DNA of 64,000 nucleotides, taken from the NCBI RefSeq assembly GCF_002251855.1, contig NZ_NOXW01000022.1:310001-374000 (forward strand), given 5' to 3'. Positions within the stretch are counted from its first letter, which is position 1. Each line of letters starts with the position of its first letter. The notes below the pieces were generated by a model that saw only the letters and a list, made by a program, of their open reading frames with translations, was not told the origin of the DNA and did no database searches. This stretch comes from Rhodoferax sp. TH121 (lineage in GTDB: Bacteria > Pseudomonadota > Gammaproteobacteria > Burkholderiales > Burkholderiaceae_C). Of this stretch, positions 36,640 through 45,716 are shown one piece after another. Made by a program: the position numbers and the translations under genes.

Positions 36640-37035
36640 ATGCGCCACGGACACGGACTACGTAAACTTAACCGCACAAGCTCGCACCGCTTGGCAATGC
36701 TTCGCAACATGATGAATTCGTTGATCGAACACGAAGTCATCAAGACTACGGTCCCAAAGGCCAAGGAGCTGCGCCGCGTTGTTGAGCCCATGATCACTTT
36801 GGCCAAAGAAGCCACTGTGGCAAACCGCCGCTTGGCATTTGACCGTCTGCGTGACCGCGACAGCGTCACCAAGCTGTTCGATGTGCTGGGACCCCGGTTC
36901 AAGGCTCGTCCTGGTGGCTATACCCGCATCTTGAAGATGGGCTTCCGCGTTGGGGACAATGCGCCCATGGCCTTGGTTGAGTTGGTGGATCGTGCTGAAG
37001 AAGTTTCTCAAACTTCTGATGCAACCCAAGCGTAA
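36640..37035 (+). CDS. rplQ: Large subunit ribosomal protein L17
   Basis: This 131-residue L17 has the bacterial N-terminal pattern [20 protein letters not shown] and a conserved [20 protein letters not shown] near residues 91-110. It is the last protein gene of the ribosomal block; an initiator tRNA follows 22 bases after its stop. Confidence 0.98.
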   Translation: MRHGHGLRKLNRTSSHRLAMLRNMMNSLIEHEVIKTTVPKAKELRRVVEPMITLAKEATVANRRLAFDRLRDRDSVTKLFDVLGPRFKARPGGYTRILKMGFRVGDNAPMALVELVDRAEEVSQTSDATQA

Positions 37036-37057
37036 TAGGTTATAATTTATGTCTTGA

Positions 37058-37134
<77 letters not shown>

Positions 37135-37160
37135 ATAGATACGTGGGATTCCACGACAGC

Positions 37161-37190
37161 AAAGGCTCACTTCTGTGAGCCTTTTTTGTT
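37161..37190 (+). terminator. Rho-independent terminator after the initiator tRNA
   Basis: The stem AAAGGCTCAC-TTCT-GTGAGCCTTT continues into a run of T residues. It lies 27 bases after the tRNA CCA and likely ends the ribosomal/tRNA transcript. Confidence 0.85.
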
Positions 37191-37297
37191 TTTGGCCCAA
37201 GTTTGGCCCATCCCTGGCCCAATCTTGGCCCACCGAAAATTAGCACTTAGCGTTGTGACTATTGGGTGTTGGCCCAAACACAATGAAAAGAGCGGAT

Positions 37298-37627
37298 TCA
37301 AAAGGTCATGCGAAATAGCCTACGCATACAAGCGTCGGTTCTGCAGCGGAGGTGGTCGCTCAGCAATTGACTATGGGGACCAGCAATGGGCCAGTTGCGG
37401 TCCTCGACCAATGACGGCTTTGAAGCTCCATGGCGTCTAGTGAATCCGGGGCGATTCAATCGTGGCCCATGCTTCGCATAGTCAGTACGCGCTCCAGCAT
37501 TGATCGCTGTGTCGACGATGTGGGCTGAATCCTTTAATTCTTCATACCCATGGAGCGGGTAACGCGCAATAATGTTCGCAAAGACAGCTTTGCCAGCTGC
37601 AGCAGTATGGGGGCTCGACCCATGCGT
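37298..37627 (-). other. Gene-poor gap holding a start-less open frame, possible gene remnant
   Basis: The 460 bases between the tRNA terminator (37190) and cheV (37651) hold no convincing gene. On the minus strand a 110-codon frame is open from 37627 to a TGA at 37300-37298. It has no plausible start near its upstream end and includes a protein-like part (GKAVFANIIARYPLHGYEEL). The stretch at 37191-37235 repeats TTGGCCCA or close variants four times. Position beside a tRNA 3' end suggests an old integration site. This is a weak call. Confidence 0.2.
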
Positions 37628-37650
37628 TCACTACTCATGCAGGACCATCC

Positions 37651-38625
37651 ATGAACATCTCGCCCTTAACAGAGAAAAAACACTCGGTCGCAGGCCAAAG
37701 TGCCAGTGGTCGCTTGGAGTTGCTACTGTTCCGCTTGGGGCAGGCACGTGACTCTAAACAGCGCGAGCTGTTTGGTATCAACGTGTTCAAGGTCCGCGAA
37801 ATCGTAGTAGCGCCACACATTACCTCGATTGTGAATGCGCCGCCCCATGCCCTCGGTCTTGCGAATGTGCGTGGTCAGTTGATTCCTGTGATTGACCTGC
37901 CTGGACTCGCGGCATGCGACCCGCAAACCAATACCCAGATTGTTCTGGTTACAGAGTTCGCGCGTACAACGCAGGCCTTCTTGGTTGACGAGGTTGTTGA
38001 GATTGTGCAATTGGAATGGCGTCATTTGCTTGCTGCGGACAGCAGCAGCTCTATGCTGCTGTCCGGTGTTGCACGCATTGATGGTGATACGCCCGACTCA
38101 CGATTGGCGCAGGTGCTGGATGTCGAGCAGATACTGCGCGATGTCTTGCCCGGTGGGAACAACAATTCAGATAAAAACGCCAGTCTCGCCAAACTCCGCT
38201 TGCCAGAGGGCTCGGTGATACTGGCAGCGGAGGACTCTGCGGTCGCACGCATGCTGGTTGAAGAAAGCCTCAAAGCGATGGGTGTGCAATTCGTGGCACT
38301 CAAAAATGGACGAGAAGCCTGGGATCGTTTGATCAGTTTGCAATCCGAAGCTTTAGCGCAAGGTAAACGTGCACGTGACAAGGTCGCACTGGTATTGACG
38401 GATTTGGAAATGCCCGAAATGGATGGGTTTACGCTGACACGCAATATCAAGCAGGATGCCCGCTTCGCGGGCATACCTGTGATTGTTTATTCGTCGTTGA
38501 CAGGTACCGCCAGCGAAGGCCACGCAAGCAGCGTGGGTGCGGATGCGTATGTTGCCAAGTTTGAGCCGCACGAGTTGGCCGACTCCATTGCCAAGACTCT
38601 GGCAGAACGGCATCTGCTCCCCTAG
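37651..38625 (+). CDS. cheV: Chemotaxis coupling/response protein CheV
   Basis: This 324-residue CheW-REC fusion has a CheW domain at residues about 20-160 (ELFGINVFKVREIV, LGLANVRGQLIPVIDLP). The receiver domain from about 190 has the acidic pocket ILAAEDSAVAR, phosphoacceptor Asp in LVLTDLEMPEMDG, Ser/Thr in VIVYSSLTG and Lys in YVAKFEP. CheV couples receptors to CheA and may act as a phosphate sink. No other chemotaxis gene is nearby. Start ATG 37651. Confidence 0.93.
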   Translation: MNISPLTEKKHSVAGQSASGRLELLLFRLGQARDSKQRELFGINVFKVREIVVAPHITSIVNAPPHALGLANVRGQLIPVIDLPGLAACDPQTNTQIVLVTEFARTTQAFLVDEVVEIVQLEWRHLLAADSSSSMLLSGVARIDGDTPDSRLAQVLDVEQILRDVLPGGNNNSDKNASLAKLRLPEGSVILAAEDSAVARMLVEESLKAMGVQFVALKNGREAWDRLISLQSEALAQGKRARDKVALVLTDLEMPEMDGFTLTRNIKQDARFAGIPVIVYSSLTGTASEGHASSVGADAYVAKFEPHELADSIAKTLAERHLLP

Positions 38626-38650
38626 AGCTTGCCATCATCTCGGTGGGTTG

Positions 38651-38684
38651 CCTCGCTTGATTGCAATGGCGCAATCAAACGAGG
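38651..38684. terminator. Hairpin after cheV
   Basis: A 14-bp stem with one mismatch, CCTCGCTTGATTGC / GCAATCAAACGAGG with a 6-base loop, lies 25 bases past the cheV stop. There is no T tract, so it may be a weak terminator or an RNA-end stabiliser. Confidence 0.45.
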
Positions 38685-38821
38685 AGTCACGTTGATAGAT
38701 GCAGGAATCCGAGCTCCAGGAGTAACGACACAACTTTTGGTGTCAAATCCCAGTGCAAGGAAAAACTGTTGACGATGAGGTGGGGGAGGATGGGCAGCTT
38801 TAAAGGGCTGCGCATAAAAAA

Positions 38822-38897
38822 TGGAGCGGGAAAAGAGTCTCGAACTCTCGACCTCAACCTTGGCAAGGTTGCGCTCTACCAACTGAGCTATTCCCGC
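38822..38897 (-). tRNA. tRNA-Gly (GCC)
   Basis: This 76-base minus-strand tRNA begins GCGGGAATAGCTCAGTTGGT and ends CCCGCTCCA with encoded CCA. The acceptor stem GCGGGAA pairs with TTCCCGC, and the anticodon loop TTGCCAA gives anticodon GCC. It stands alone between cheV and the ParB-like gene. Confidence 0.96.
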
Positions 38898-39020
38898 ATT
38901 TAGAAGAGAGATTGTAGCTCGGATTTGATGCCAATTATTCTTGGCGGCGAATAAAGTCTCGGGTGGCGTCGTGAGTTCGTCTCTCTACAATCCAGCTCCC
39001 CTGCAATACACCGCTACCCC

Positions 39021-39824
39021 ATGGACATCGTTGTCAACGAATCATTGAAAGCTTACATCGACCCACTCACGGAGGATGAGCATGCGGCGCTGGAACGCAG
39101 CATTCTGGCTGAGGGCTGCCGTGACGCATTGGTGTTATGGGGCAATGTATTGGTGGACGGGCACAACCGCTATGGCATCTGTCTGCGGCATGGCTTGCCT
39201 TATCAAACTGTACAGAACACCCTATTCCAGTCCTTGGAGGACGTGCATCTCTGGATGATTGATCAACATCTGGGTCGACGCAGTGTGTCCGATTTCCAGC
39301 GAGGTGTGCTGGCATTGCGCAAAAGAGAAATTCTTGCGGAGCGCCGACAGCAATCGGCCAATGTGGAGAGTGCATTGGCGCCTGATACGGTACCTGACGC
39401 GGGCGTTGTATCCAATATGGTGGTGCCCGATACGATGAAAACCCGAGAGGACATCGCCAAGGCGGCCCGCTTGAGCAGCAGCCAGGTGGTCATGATTGAG
39501 AAGATCCAGAAACAGGCGGCTCCTGAGTTGGTCGCAGCAGTCAAAGCAGGTGCAATCTCCATCAATGCGGCGGCGGCTGTCGCCACGCTACCCGCGCAAG
39601 AACAAGTGGCCGCAGCAACTGCAGGCAAAGATCAGCTCAAACAGGCCGCCAAACGGGTGCGGGAAGCTAGGCGATCCGCGCGCGAACAGATCGCCATGCA
39701 GGCAAGCCCCGATAGCGCGGATTCCGCCGTGTCGCCGCTGATGGCCTTGCAGCAGCGCGTCGCAGCTCTGGAGGCAGAAAACGCCGACTTGCGCCAGCAA
39801 CTGGCCGCTTTACAAGCTGTATAG
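39021..39824 (+). CDS. Orphan ParB/Srx-like protein
   Basis: This 267-residue protein has a ParB-type N-terminal fold recognised by LWGNVLVDGHNRYGICLRHG (compare the ParB/sulfiredoxin GHRR region, here GHNR). A helical middle with an HTH-like part follows (TREDIAKAARLSSSQVVMIE). The C-terminus is a coiled coil (LMALQQRVAALEAENADLRQ). No parA is adjacent. Such solo proteins occur on plasmids, ICEs and chromosomes of Burkholderiales. A role in DNA binding or nucleotide hydrolysis is inferred; chromosome segregation is not supported by context. Confidence 0.7.
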   Translation: MDIVVNESLKAYIDPLTEDEHAALERSILAEGCRDALVLWGNVLVDGHNRYGICLRHGLPYQTVQNTLFQSLEDVHLWMIDQHLGRRSVSDFQRGVLALRKREILAERRQQSANVESALAPDTVPDAGVVSNMVVPDTMKTREDIAKAARLSSSQVVMIEKIQKQAAPELVAAVKAGAISINAAAAVATLPAQEQVAAATAGKDQLKQAAKRVREARRSAREQIAMQASPDSADSAVSPLMALQQRVAALEAENADLRQQLAALQAV

Positions 39825-39920
39825 GGCCGCCAGAAAAGAGAGTGCGTTGAAACTGCAAAAGTCAGAGGTTTTAGGTACCGGTTATTGCAAAATGCTATAT
39901 CAAAGTGAGCCGAATCGCGA

Positions 39921-39949
39921 TTGCACAAGTACGGTTTAGGCGCGATATT
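39921..39949 (+). promoter_or_regulatory. Candidate promoter for the liv operon
   Basis: TTGCAC at 39921-39926 and GATATT at 39944-39949 are spaced by 17 bases and lie 40 bases before the binding-protein start. The only good hexamer pair I see in the 160-base spacer. Confidence 0.4.
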
Positions 39950-39988
39950 GCGGGCAGTGTGAAATGAAAAACTTCTAGGAGACAACAC

Positions 39989-41161
39989 ATGAAAAAACGT
40001 CACTTTTTGCATGCCACAGCGCTGGTAGGCTTTGCCTTGGCGGGCTCCGGCGTAATAGCCCAAGACAATGTCTTCAAGATCGGCTTGGTATTGCCCATGA
40101 CCGGCCAGCAGGCCACCACTGGCCGCCAAATTGAAGCCGCCGCCAAGCTGTACATGGCGCAAAACGGCGACACCGTCGCGGGCAAAAAAATCCAGCTCAT
40201 CATCAAGGATGACACCAGCATTCCTGATGTGACCAAACGCATGGCACAAGAGTTGGTGGTCAACGATAAAGTGAACGTGCTGGCTGGTATGGGCATTACG
40301 CCCTCGGCGCTGGCAACAGCAACCATTGCAACGCAATCCAAAACCCCCTTGGTGGTCATGGCGGCTGCCACCTCCAGCATCACCGAAGCTTCGCCCTACA
40401 TCGTGCGCACCAGCTTCACGCTGCCCCAAGCGGCCGTGGCGATCGCGGATTGGGCGCCCAAGAACGGGATCAAAAAAGTTGTGACGCTGGTGTCTGACTA
40501 TGGTCCCGGCATCGATGCAGAGCGCTTCTTTAAGGACCGCTTGACCTTTAATGGCGGCACCATCGTGGAATCCCTGCGCGTGCCCATGCGCAACCCTGAC
40601 TTTGCGCCCTTCCTGCAGAAAGTGCGTGACCTGAAGCCGGATGCACTGTTTGTGTTTGTGCCCTCTGGCGCAGGTGCTGCAGTGATGAAGCAGTTCTTGG
40701 AGCGTGGCATGGACAAGGCCGGTATCAAGCTGATTGGTCCCGGCGACATCACCGATGACGACCAATTGAACGACATGGGCGACGGCGCTTTGGGTGTCGT
40801 CACCTCGCACCACTACTCGGCAGCCCATCCCTCGGCGCTGAACAAGAAGTTTGTCGAATCTTTCAAGAAGGCCAACAACAACCTGCGTCCCAACTTCATG
40901 GCCGTGGGTGGCTACGACGGCATGCGCGTGATTTACGAAGCCCTCAAGGCCACCAAGGGCGCTGGCGGCGGTGATGCGCTGCTGGCAGCCATGAAAGGCC
41001 AAATTTTTGAGAGCCCGCGCGGCCCCATTTTCATCGATGCACAAACCCGAGACATCGTGCAAAACATTTACCTGCGCAAGGTCGAAAAGAAGGACGGCCA
41101 GCTCTACAACATCGAGTTCGATGTCATCAAGGATGTGAAAGATCCCGGCAAAAACCGCTAA
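39989..41161 (+). CDS. Branched-chain-type ABC transporter substrate-binding protein
   Basis: This 390-residue type I periplasmic binding protein of the LivJ/K (Peripla_BP_6) family has a signal peptide (ATALVGFALAGSGVIAQ). The mature protein starts DNVFKIGLVLPMTGQQATTG. Ligand-fold landmarks include NVLAGMGITPSALATATIAT and TLVSDYGPGIDAERFFKD. It leads livHMGF, separated by a terminator-like hairpin at 41207, which probably makes it more abundant than the membrane parts. LivK-type proteins bind branched-chain amino acids but many relatives bind aromatic acids. The nearby protocatechuate operon makes an aromatic ligand possible (inference). Confidence 0.92.
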   Translation: MKKRHFLHATALVGFALAGSGVIAQDNVFKIGLVLPMTGQQATTGRQIEAAAKLYMAQNGDTVAGKKIQLIIKDDTSIPDVTKRMAQELVVNDKVNVLAGMGITPSALATATIATQSKTPLVVMAAATSSITEASPYIVRTSFTLPQAAVAIADWAPKNGIKKVVTLVSDYGPGIDAERFFKDRLTFNGGTIVESLRVPMRNPDFAPFLQKVRDLKPDALFVFVPSGAGAAVMKQFLERGMDKAGIKLIGPGDITDDDQLNDMGDGALGVVTSHHYSAAHPSALNKKFVESFKKANNNLRPNFMAVGGYDGMRVIYEALKATKGAGGGDALLAAMKGQIFESPRGPIFIDAQTRDIVQNIYLRKVEKKDGQLYNIEFDVIKDVKDPGKNR

Positions 41162-41206
41162 CCCGGAATGTGACCGCATACCCTGGCGGTAGCAACCCAA
41201 GCAGGC

Positions 41207-41237
41207 AAAAAAGCGATGGCCCGTCCCTCGCTTTTTT
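41207..41237 (+). terminator. Terminator/attenuator between binding protein and livH
   Basis: The stem AAAAAAGCGA / TCGCTTTTTT has an 11-base loop and ends in a T run. It lies 46 bases past the binding-protein stop and before livH, a common arrangement that gives excess binding protein through partial readthrough. Confidence 0.75.
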
Positions 41238-41288
41238 GTTGCCCAAAACTTGCCCTGGGGGCCTGGAATAACCAGCGACTGACAAACT

Positions 41289-42164
41289 ATGTTGACCATA
41301 CTTTTTGACGGCATCGCCTATGGCATGCTGCTGTTCATCCTCGCCGTAGGCTTGGCAGTGACCATGGGTCTGATGAACTTCATCAACCTCGCACACGGCG
41401 CCTTTGCCATGGTGGGCGGCTACATCACGGTGCTGCTGATGCAGCGCCTGGGCGTACCTTTCCTCTTGTGCCTGCCAGCGGCTTTTATTGGCGCAGCCTT
41501 GTTGGGTGGACTGTTGGAGCGCACGCTGTATCGTCCGCTGTACCACAAACCCCACCTGGACCAGGTCTTGTTCTCCATCGGCCTGACCTTCATGGCCGTG
41601 GCCAGTGTGGACTACTTTGTCGGCTCCACGCAGCAAATCGTGCAACTGCCTGAGTGGCTCAAGGGCCGTACCGAACTCGGTGAGGGCGCCTGGATGCTGG
41701 GCATGGGCCACTACCGCCTTTTCATCATCGCCGTGTGCGCAGCCCTCACGATTGCCCTGCAGTACATCCTGACACGGACGCGATTTGGCAGCCGCCTGCG
41801 CGCCTCCGTGGATGACCAGCGTGTGGCTGCCGGTCTGGGAATCAACGTTAACGCTGTCTTCCTGTCTACTTTCGCCGTGGGTTCTGGCTTGGCGGGCTTG
41901 GGCGGTGCGCTCGGGGCCGATGTGCTTGGCATGGATCCCACCTTTCCCCTCAAATTCATGATTTACTTTTTGATCGTGGTCGCCGTGGGCGGCACCTCCA
42001 GCATCACAGGCCCCTTGCTGGCCGCCCTGTTGCTGGGCATTGCCGACGTGGCCGGCAAGTACTACATCCCCAAGCTGGGCGCCTTCATCGTCTACAGCCT
42101 GATTATTGTGATCTTGGTGTGGCGCCCGCAAGGCCTGTTTGTGCGCAAAGGGGGCAAAGCATGA
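41289..42164 (+). CDS. livH: Branched-chain-type ABC permease LivH
   Basis: This 291-residue permease has about eight hydrophobic helices and the LivH N-terminal pattern GIAYGMLLFILAVGLAVTMG, MNFINLAHGAFAMVGGYITV. The family segment GLGGALGADVLGMDPTFPLK is near residue 200. Its stop overlaps the livM start by four bases (ATGA). Works with LivM as the membrane channel. Confidence 0.94.
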   Translation: MLTILFDGIAYGMLLFILAVGLAVTMGLMNFINLAHGAFAMVGGYITVLLMQRLGVPFLLCLPAAFIGAALLGGLLERTLYRPLYHKPHLDQVLFSIGLTFMAVASVDYFVGSTQQIVQLPEWLKGRTELGEGAWMLGMGHYRLFIIAVCAALTIALQYILTRTRFGSRLRASVDDQRVAAGLGINVNAVFLSTFAVGSGLAGLGGALGADVLGMDPTFPLKFMIYFLIVVAVGGTSSITGPLLAALLLGIADVAGKYYIPKLGAFIVYSLIIVILVWRPQGLFVRKGGKA

Positions 42165-43150
42165 GCGCCGATTCCAAACCCAATATCTTGCTTGCCGCGC
42201 GCCGCTGGCGCTGGTGGGAGGTCGTGCTGTGGGCCGCGGCCCTGGCATCGCCATGGGCCTTGTCGGGCCATGCACTCATCATCAACGAGATTGCCATCGT
42301 CGCGCTGTTTGCGCTCTCGTTAGACCTCATCTTGGGCTACACCGGCATCGTCTCGCTGGGCCACGCGGCCTTCTTTGGCATGGGCGCCTACTCGGCAGCT
42401 CTGTTTGCCAAACACATTAACCCGGACCCACTGGTTGGTATGGCTGTGGGTATCGGTACGGCCACCGTGCTGGGCGCCATATGCAGCGTCACTATCCAGC
42501 GTGGCACCGACCTCACGCGTCTCATGGTGACTCTGGGCGTGGGCCTGATCCTCATGGAGCTGGCCAACAAGCTCGACTGGCTCACCGGTGGTGCCGATGG
42601 ACTGCAGGGTGTGATGATGGGGCCGGTGTTAGGCCGCTTTGAGTTTGACCTGTATGGCCAGGTGGCTGCGTGGTATTCCATCAGTATCTTGTTGCTCGTG
42701 TTTGTGCTGGCACGCCGCTTTGTCGGCTCGCCTTTTGGTGCCACGCTCAAGGCCATTCGTGACAACCGTTTGCGTGCCATGGCCATTGGCATTCCAGTGG
42801 CCAGCCGCCTGGCGGTGGCTTACACCGTGGCCGCTGCCGCAGCAGGCGCCGCCGGCGCGCTCTTGGCGCAGACCACGGGCTTCGCCTCGCTCGATGTGTT
42901 CGAGTTCCACCGCTCGGCCGACGTCATGCTGGTGCTGGTGATTGGCGGCGTGGGCTGGTTGTATGGCGGGGTCGCAGGAGCCTTGATCTTTAAGCTCATG
43001 CAAGATTTCATCTCCAGCATCACCCCGCAGTATTGGACCTTCTGGATCGGCCTGTTCTTGGTGGTGCTGGTGCTGGTCGGCCGTGAACGCTTGGTGCGCC
43101 CATGGACCTGGTTCGGTTCCAAGAAGAACAAGACGGGAGGTGCCGCATGA
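42161..43150 (+). CDS. livM: Branched-chain-type ABC permease LivM
   Basis: This 329-residue permease partner of LivH has the LivM signature LILGYTGIVSLGHAAFFGMG near residue 63 and the EAA-like loop ATLKAIRDNRLRAMAIGIPV near 192. ATG 42161 overlaps the livH stop and the gene's own stop overlaps livG by four bases, so translation is coupled. The start is set by this overlap and by the family N-terminus. Confidence 0.94.
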   Translation: MSADSKPNILLAARRWRWWEVVLWAAALASPWALSGHALIINEIAIVALFALSLDLILGYTGIVSLGHAAFFGMGAYSAALFAKHINPDPLVGMAVGIGTATVLGAICSVTIQRGTDLTRLMVTLGVGLILMELANKLDWLTGGADGLQGVMMGPVLGRFEFDLYGQVAAWYSISILLLVFVLARRFVGSPFGATLKAIRDNRLRAMAIGIPVASRLAVAYTVAAAAAGAAGALLAQTTGFASLDVFEFHRSADVMLVLVIGGVGWLYGGVAGALIFKLMQDFISSITPQYWTFWIGLFLVVLVLVGRERLVRPWTWFGSKKNKTGGAA

Positions 43151-43938
43151 GCAGCCCCACGAAGAATAACGCTGTGCAAACTGTCCTCAGCGCCCAAGGC
43201 CTGGTGATGAAGTTTGGCGGCATCACGGCCACCAACAACGTTACGTTGGACCTGCACAAGGGTGCCCGCCACGCGCTGATCGGCCCCAACGGCGCGGGCA
43301 AGACCACGCTCATCAACTTGTTGACCGGCGTGTTGCAGCCCACCGAGGGCAAGATCATTCTGGAAGGCCAAGACATCACCGACCTGGCGCCGCACCAACG
43401 CGTACGCCGTGGCATGGTGCGCACCTTCCAGATCAACCAGCTGTTTGACACCTTGACCTCGATGGAAACCTTGGCCATGGTGGTCAGCCAGCACACCGGG
43501 CTGGGCAGCAAGTGGTGGCAGGCGCTCGGCAGCAACCGCCGCGTGATTGAGCGCTGCGAACAGCTGCTGGAGCAGTTCCACCTGACCGAGGTGATGGCGC
43601 AGGAAACGCGGGTGCTGGCCTATGGCAAACGCCGCCTGCTGGAAATCGCGATTGCGCTGGCTTGCGAGCCACGCGTGCTGCTGCTGGACGAACCCGTGGC
43701 CGGCGTGCCGGCGGGCGAACGCGAAGAGCTGCTGCAAACCGTGGCTGCCCTGCCGGCCGATGTATCCATCCTTTTGATTGAACATGACATGGATCTGGTC
43801 TTCAGCTTTGCCAAACGCATGACGGTGCTGGTCAACGGCACGGTGCTGACCGAAGGCGACCCCGAACAGATTGCCAACGACCCGCAAGTCAAGGCGGTGT
43901 ACCTCGGCCACGCCGAAGGTGAGGAGGCCCACGCATGA
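43147..43938 (+). CDS. livG: Branched-chain-type ABC ATPase LivG
   Basis: This 263-residue ATPase has Walker A GPNGAGKTTLINL and Walker B VLLLDEPVAGV, with the switch His in ILLIEHDMDLV. The signature region reads LAYGKRRLLEIAIALACEPR instead of a standard LSGGQ; LivG proteins normally carry LSYG-type variants. ATG 43147 overlaps livM by four bases and the stop overlaps livF by four. Confidence 0.94.
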   Translation: MSSPTKNNAVQTVLSAQGLVMKFGGITATNNVTLDLHKGARHALIGPNGAGKTTLINLLTGVLQPTEGKIILEGQDITDLAPHQRVRRGMVRTFQINQLFDTLTSMETLAMVVSQHTGLGSKWWQALGSNRRVIERCEQLLEQFHLTEVMAQETRVLAYGKRRLLEIAIALACEPRVLLLDEPVAGVPAGEREELLQTVAALPADVSILLIEHDMDLVFSFAKRMTVLVNGTVLTEGDPEQIANDPQVKAVYLGHAEGEEAHA

Positions 43939-44660
43939 CCGAGCTGCTCAAAGTCTCAAATCTGAGCGCAGGCTACGGCGAAGCCGTGGTGCTGCATGGC
44001 GTGTCCGTCAGCATCAACGAAGGCGAAACCCTGGCGCTGCTGGGCCGCAACGGCACCGGCAAGACCACTTTCATGAACACCTTGGCTGGTGCCACGCGCC
44101 AGCATGGCGGCAGCATCACGCTGGGTGGCGCAGTCCTGCACAAGTTGCCGCAGCACGAGCGTGCGGCCGCCGGCATTGGCTGGGTGCCGCAGGAGCGCAA
44201 CATCTTCAAGTCGCTCACGGTGGACGAAAACCTCACCGCGGTGGCGCGCCCGGCCCGCGCCGGCCGCAAGGCCGCGATGTGGACGCCCGAGCGTGTGTAC
44301 GAGCTGTTCCCCCGTCTGGCCGAACGCAAGACCAACCTGGGCACCCAGCTCTCCGGTGGCGAGCAGCAGATGCTGGCCGTGGGCCGCGCGCTCGTACTCA
44401 ACCCCACCCTGTTGCTGCTGGACGAGCCCTGCGAAGGATTGGCGCCCATCATCGTGCAGGAGCTGTTGCGCGCCATCCGCCGGATCACCCGCGACGAAGG
44501 CTTATCGGCCATCATCGTGGAGCAGCACCCGCAGGCGATTTTGGCGATCAGCGATACGGCGGCCGTGCTGGACCGGGGCACCGTGGTGCACAGCGGCACG
44601 GCGCAAAGCCTGCGCGAGCAACCCGAGCTGCTGGACAAGTTGCTGGGCGTTGCACGTTGA
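43935..44660 (+). CDS. livF: Branched-chain-type ABC ATPase LivF
   Basis: This 241-residue ATPase has Walker A LLGRNGTGKTTFMN, signature LSGGEQQMLAVGRAL and Walker B LLLLDEPCEGLAP, with the LivF pattern GWVPQERNIFKSLTV. It is the last gene of the livHMGF unit. A dispersed repeat follows it and runs up to the next start codon. Confidence 0.94.
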   Translation: MTELLKVSNLSAGYGEAVVLHGVSVSINEGETLALLGRNGTGKTTFMNTLAGATRQHGGSITLGGAVLHKLPQHERAAAGIGWVPQERNIFKSLTVDENLTAVARPARAGRKAAMWTPERVYELFPRLAERKTNLGTQLSGGEQQMLAVGRALVLNPTLLLLDEPCEGLAPIIVQELLRAIRRITRDEGLSAIIVEQHPQAILAISDTAAVLDRGTVVHSGTAQSLREQPELLDKLLGVAR

Positions 44661-44666
44661 TTATTT

Positions 44667-44724
44667 TGCTATTCATTTGATAGCTTTTTGCGCATATTCC
44701 ATGAGGGCTAGAGGCCAATTTCAT
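44667..44724 (+). repeat. Dispersed GCTGCTTGCGCA-family repeat, copy 5
   Basis: Reads GCTATTCATTTGATAGCTTT then TTGCGCATATTCCATGAGGG and CTAGAGGCC. It fills the whole gap between livF and the Bug gene. The GAGG at 44711-44714 within it is the only ribosome-binding site before the Bug ATG at 44725. Confidence 0.85.
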
Positions 44725-45705
44725 ATGAAAAACCTGAACCGACGCACTGTTTCACTGAGCTTGGCCCTGTTGGCCGGCACCGTGGGGGCATTGCCCGTCT
44801 GGGCCGATACCTTTCCTAGCAAGCCCATCCGCATCGTTGTGCCCTTTGGCGCTGGTGGTGTGGCCGACCTCACCGCACGCACCGTGGCACAAAAGCTCTC
44901 CGAGTCGCTAGGGCAGCCGGTGGTGATTGACAACAAGCCGGGTGCTGGCGGCGTGGGTGCGGGGGAGGCCGTGGCCAAGGCCGACTCCGATGGCCACACG
45001 CTCTTGCTGATGTCCAATGGCACCGCAGTGAGCGCCAGCCTGTTCAAGAGCCTGCCGTTTGACGCACAGCGTGACTTTGCGCCGGTCTCTACGCTGGGCT
45101 ACTTTGATTTGGCGGTGCTGGCCGCCCCCAACGCACCCTACAAAACCATGGCCGACCTGCTGGCCTACGCCAAGGCCAACCCCGGCAAGCTCAATGTGGG
45201 TACGGTCAACATCGGCAGCACGCAGAACCTGGCGGCCGAGCTGCTCAAGACCCGTGCGGGGGTGGACTTTCTCATCGTGCCCTTCAACGGCACGCCAGCG
45301 GTCACCACTGCGTTGCGCGGCGGGCAGATCGATGTGGCTGTGGAAATCCTCGGCCCCATGATGGGTCAGGTCACTTCCAAGGCGGTGCGTCCGCTGGCCG
45401 TGCTGAGCGACACGCGCGCCAGCCAGATCCCCGATGTACCTACGCTCATGCAGAGCGGTGTGAAGGACTTCGACGTGTCGTCCTGGAATGCCCTCGCAGC
45501 CCCTGCCAAGACCCCCAAAGACGTGATTGCCCGCCTGAACAAGGAAGTGCAGGCCGCGCTGAACCACCCCGACGTGAAGAAAAAACTCTACGAACTGAAC
45601 GTGGAAGCGCGCGGTTCCACCCCCGAGAAATTGGCTGAGCTGCTGGCTACTGAGACCAAACGCTGGGCCGAGGTGATTGCCAAGGCCGGCGTGCCCAAAC
45701 TCTAA
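44725..45705 (+). CDS. Bug/TctC family periplasmic solute-binding protein
   Basis: This 326-residue protein has a signal peptide (SLSLALLAGTVGALPVWA) and the Bug pattern: FPSKPIRIVVPFGAGGVADL at the mature start, QPVVIDNKPGAGGVGAGEAV, and GTVNIGSTQNLAAELLKTRA. Bug proteins bind carboxylic acids and related small molecules and are very numerous in Burkholderiales, often without TctA/TctB partners, as here. It leads a group with the DUF1932 dehydrogenase (11 bases downstream) and the AEC transporter. The ligand may be an aromatic acid or pathway intermediate (inference). Confidence 0.92.
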   Translation: MKNLNRRTVSLSLALLAGTVGALPVWADTFPSKPIRIVVPFGAGGVADLTARTVAQKLSESLGQPVVIDNKPGAGGVGAGEAVAKADSDGHTLLLMSNGTAVSASLFKSLPFDAQRDFAPVSTLGYFDLAVLAAPNAPYKTMADLLAYAKANPGKLNVGTVNIGSTQNLAAELLKTRAGVDFLIVPFNGTPAVTTALRGGQIDVAVEILGPMMGQVTSKAVRPLAVLSDTRASQIPDVPTLMQSGVKDFDVSSWNALAAPAKTPKDVIARLNKEVQAALNHPDVKKKLYELNVEARGSTPEKLAELLATETKRWAEVIAKAGVPKL

Positions 45706-45716
45706 GGAGCCGCGCC

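Noticed and set aside
37186..37440. Short plus-strand frame of 84 codons after the tRNA terminator
   Set aside because: No ribosome-binding site, starts in the terminator T run and shows no protein-like pattern.
39632..41314. Minus-strand open frame of 560 codons
   Set aside because: It is antisense to the ParB-like and solute-binding protein genes, both well supported by motifs.
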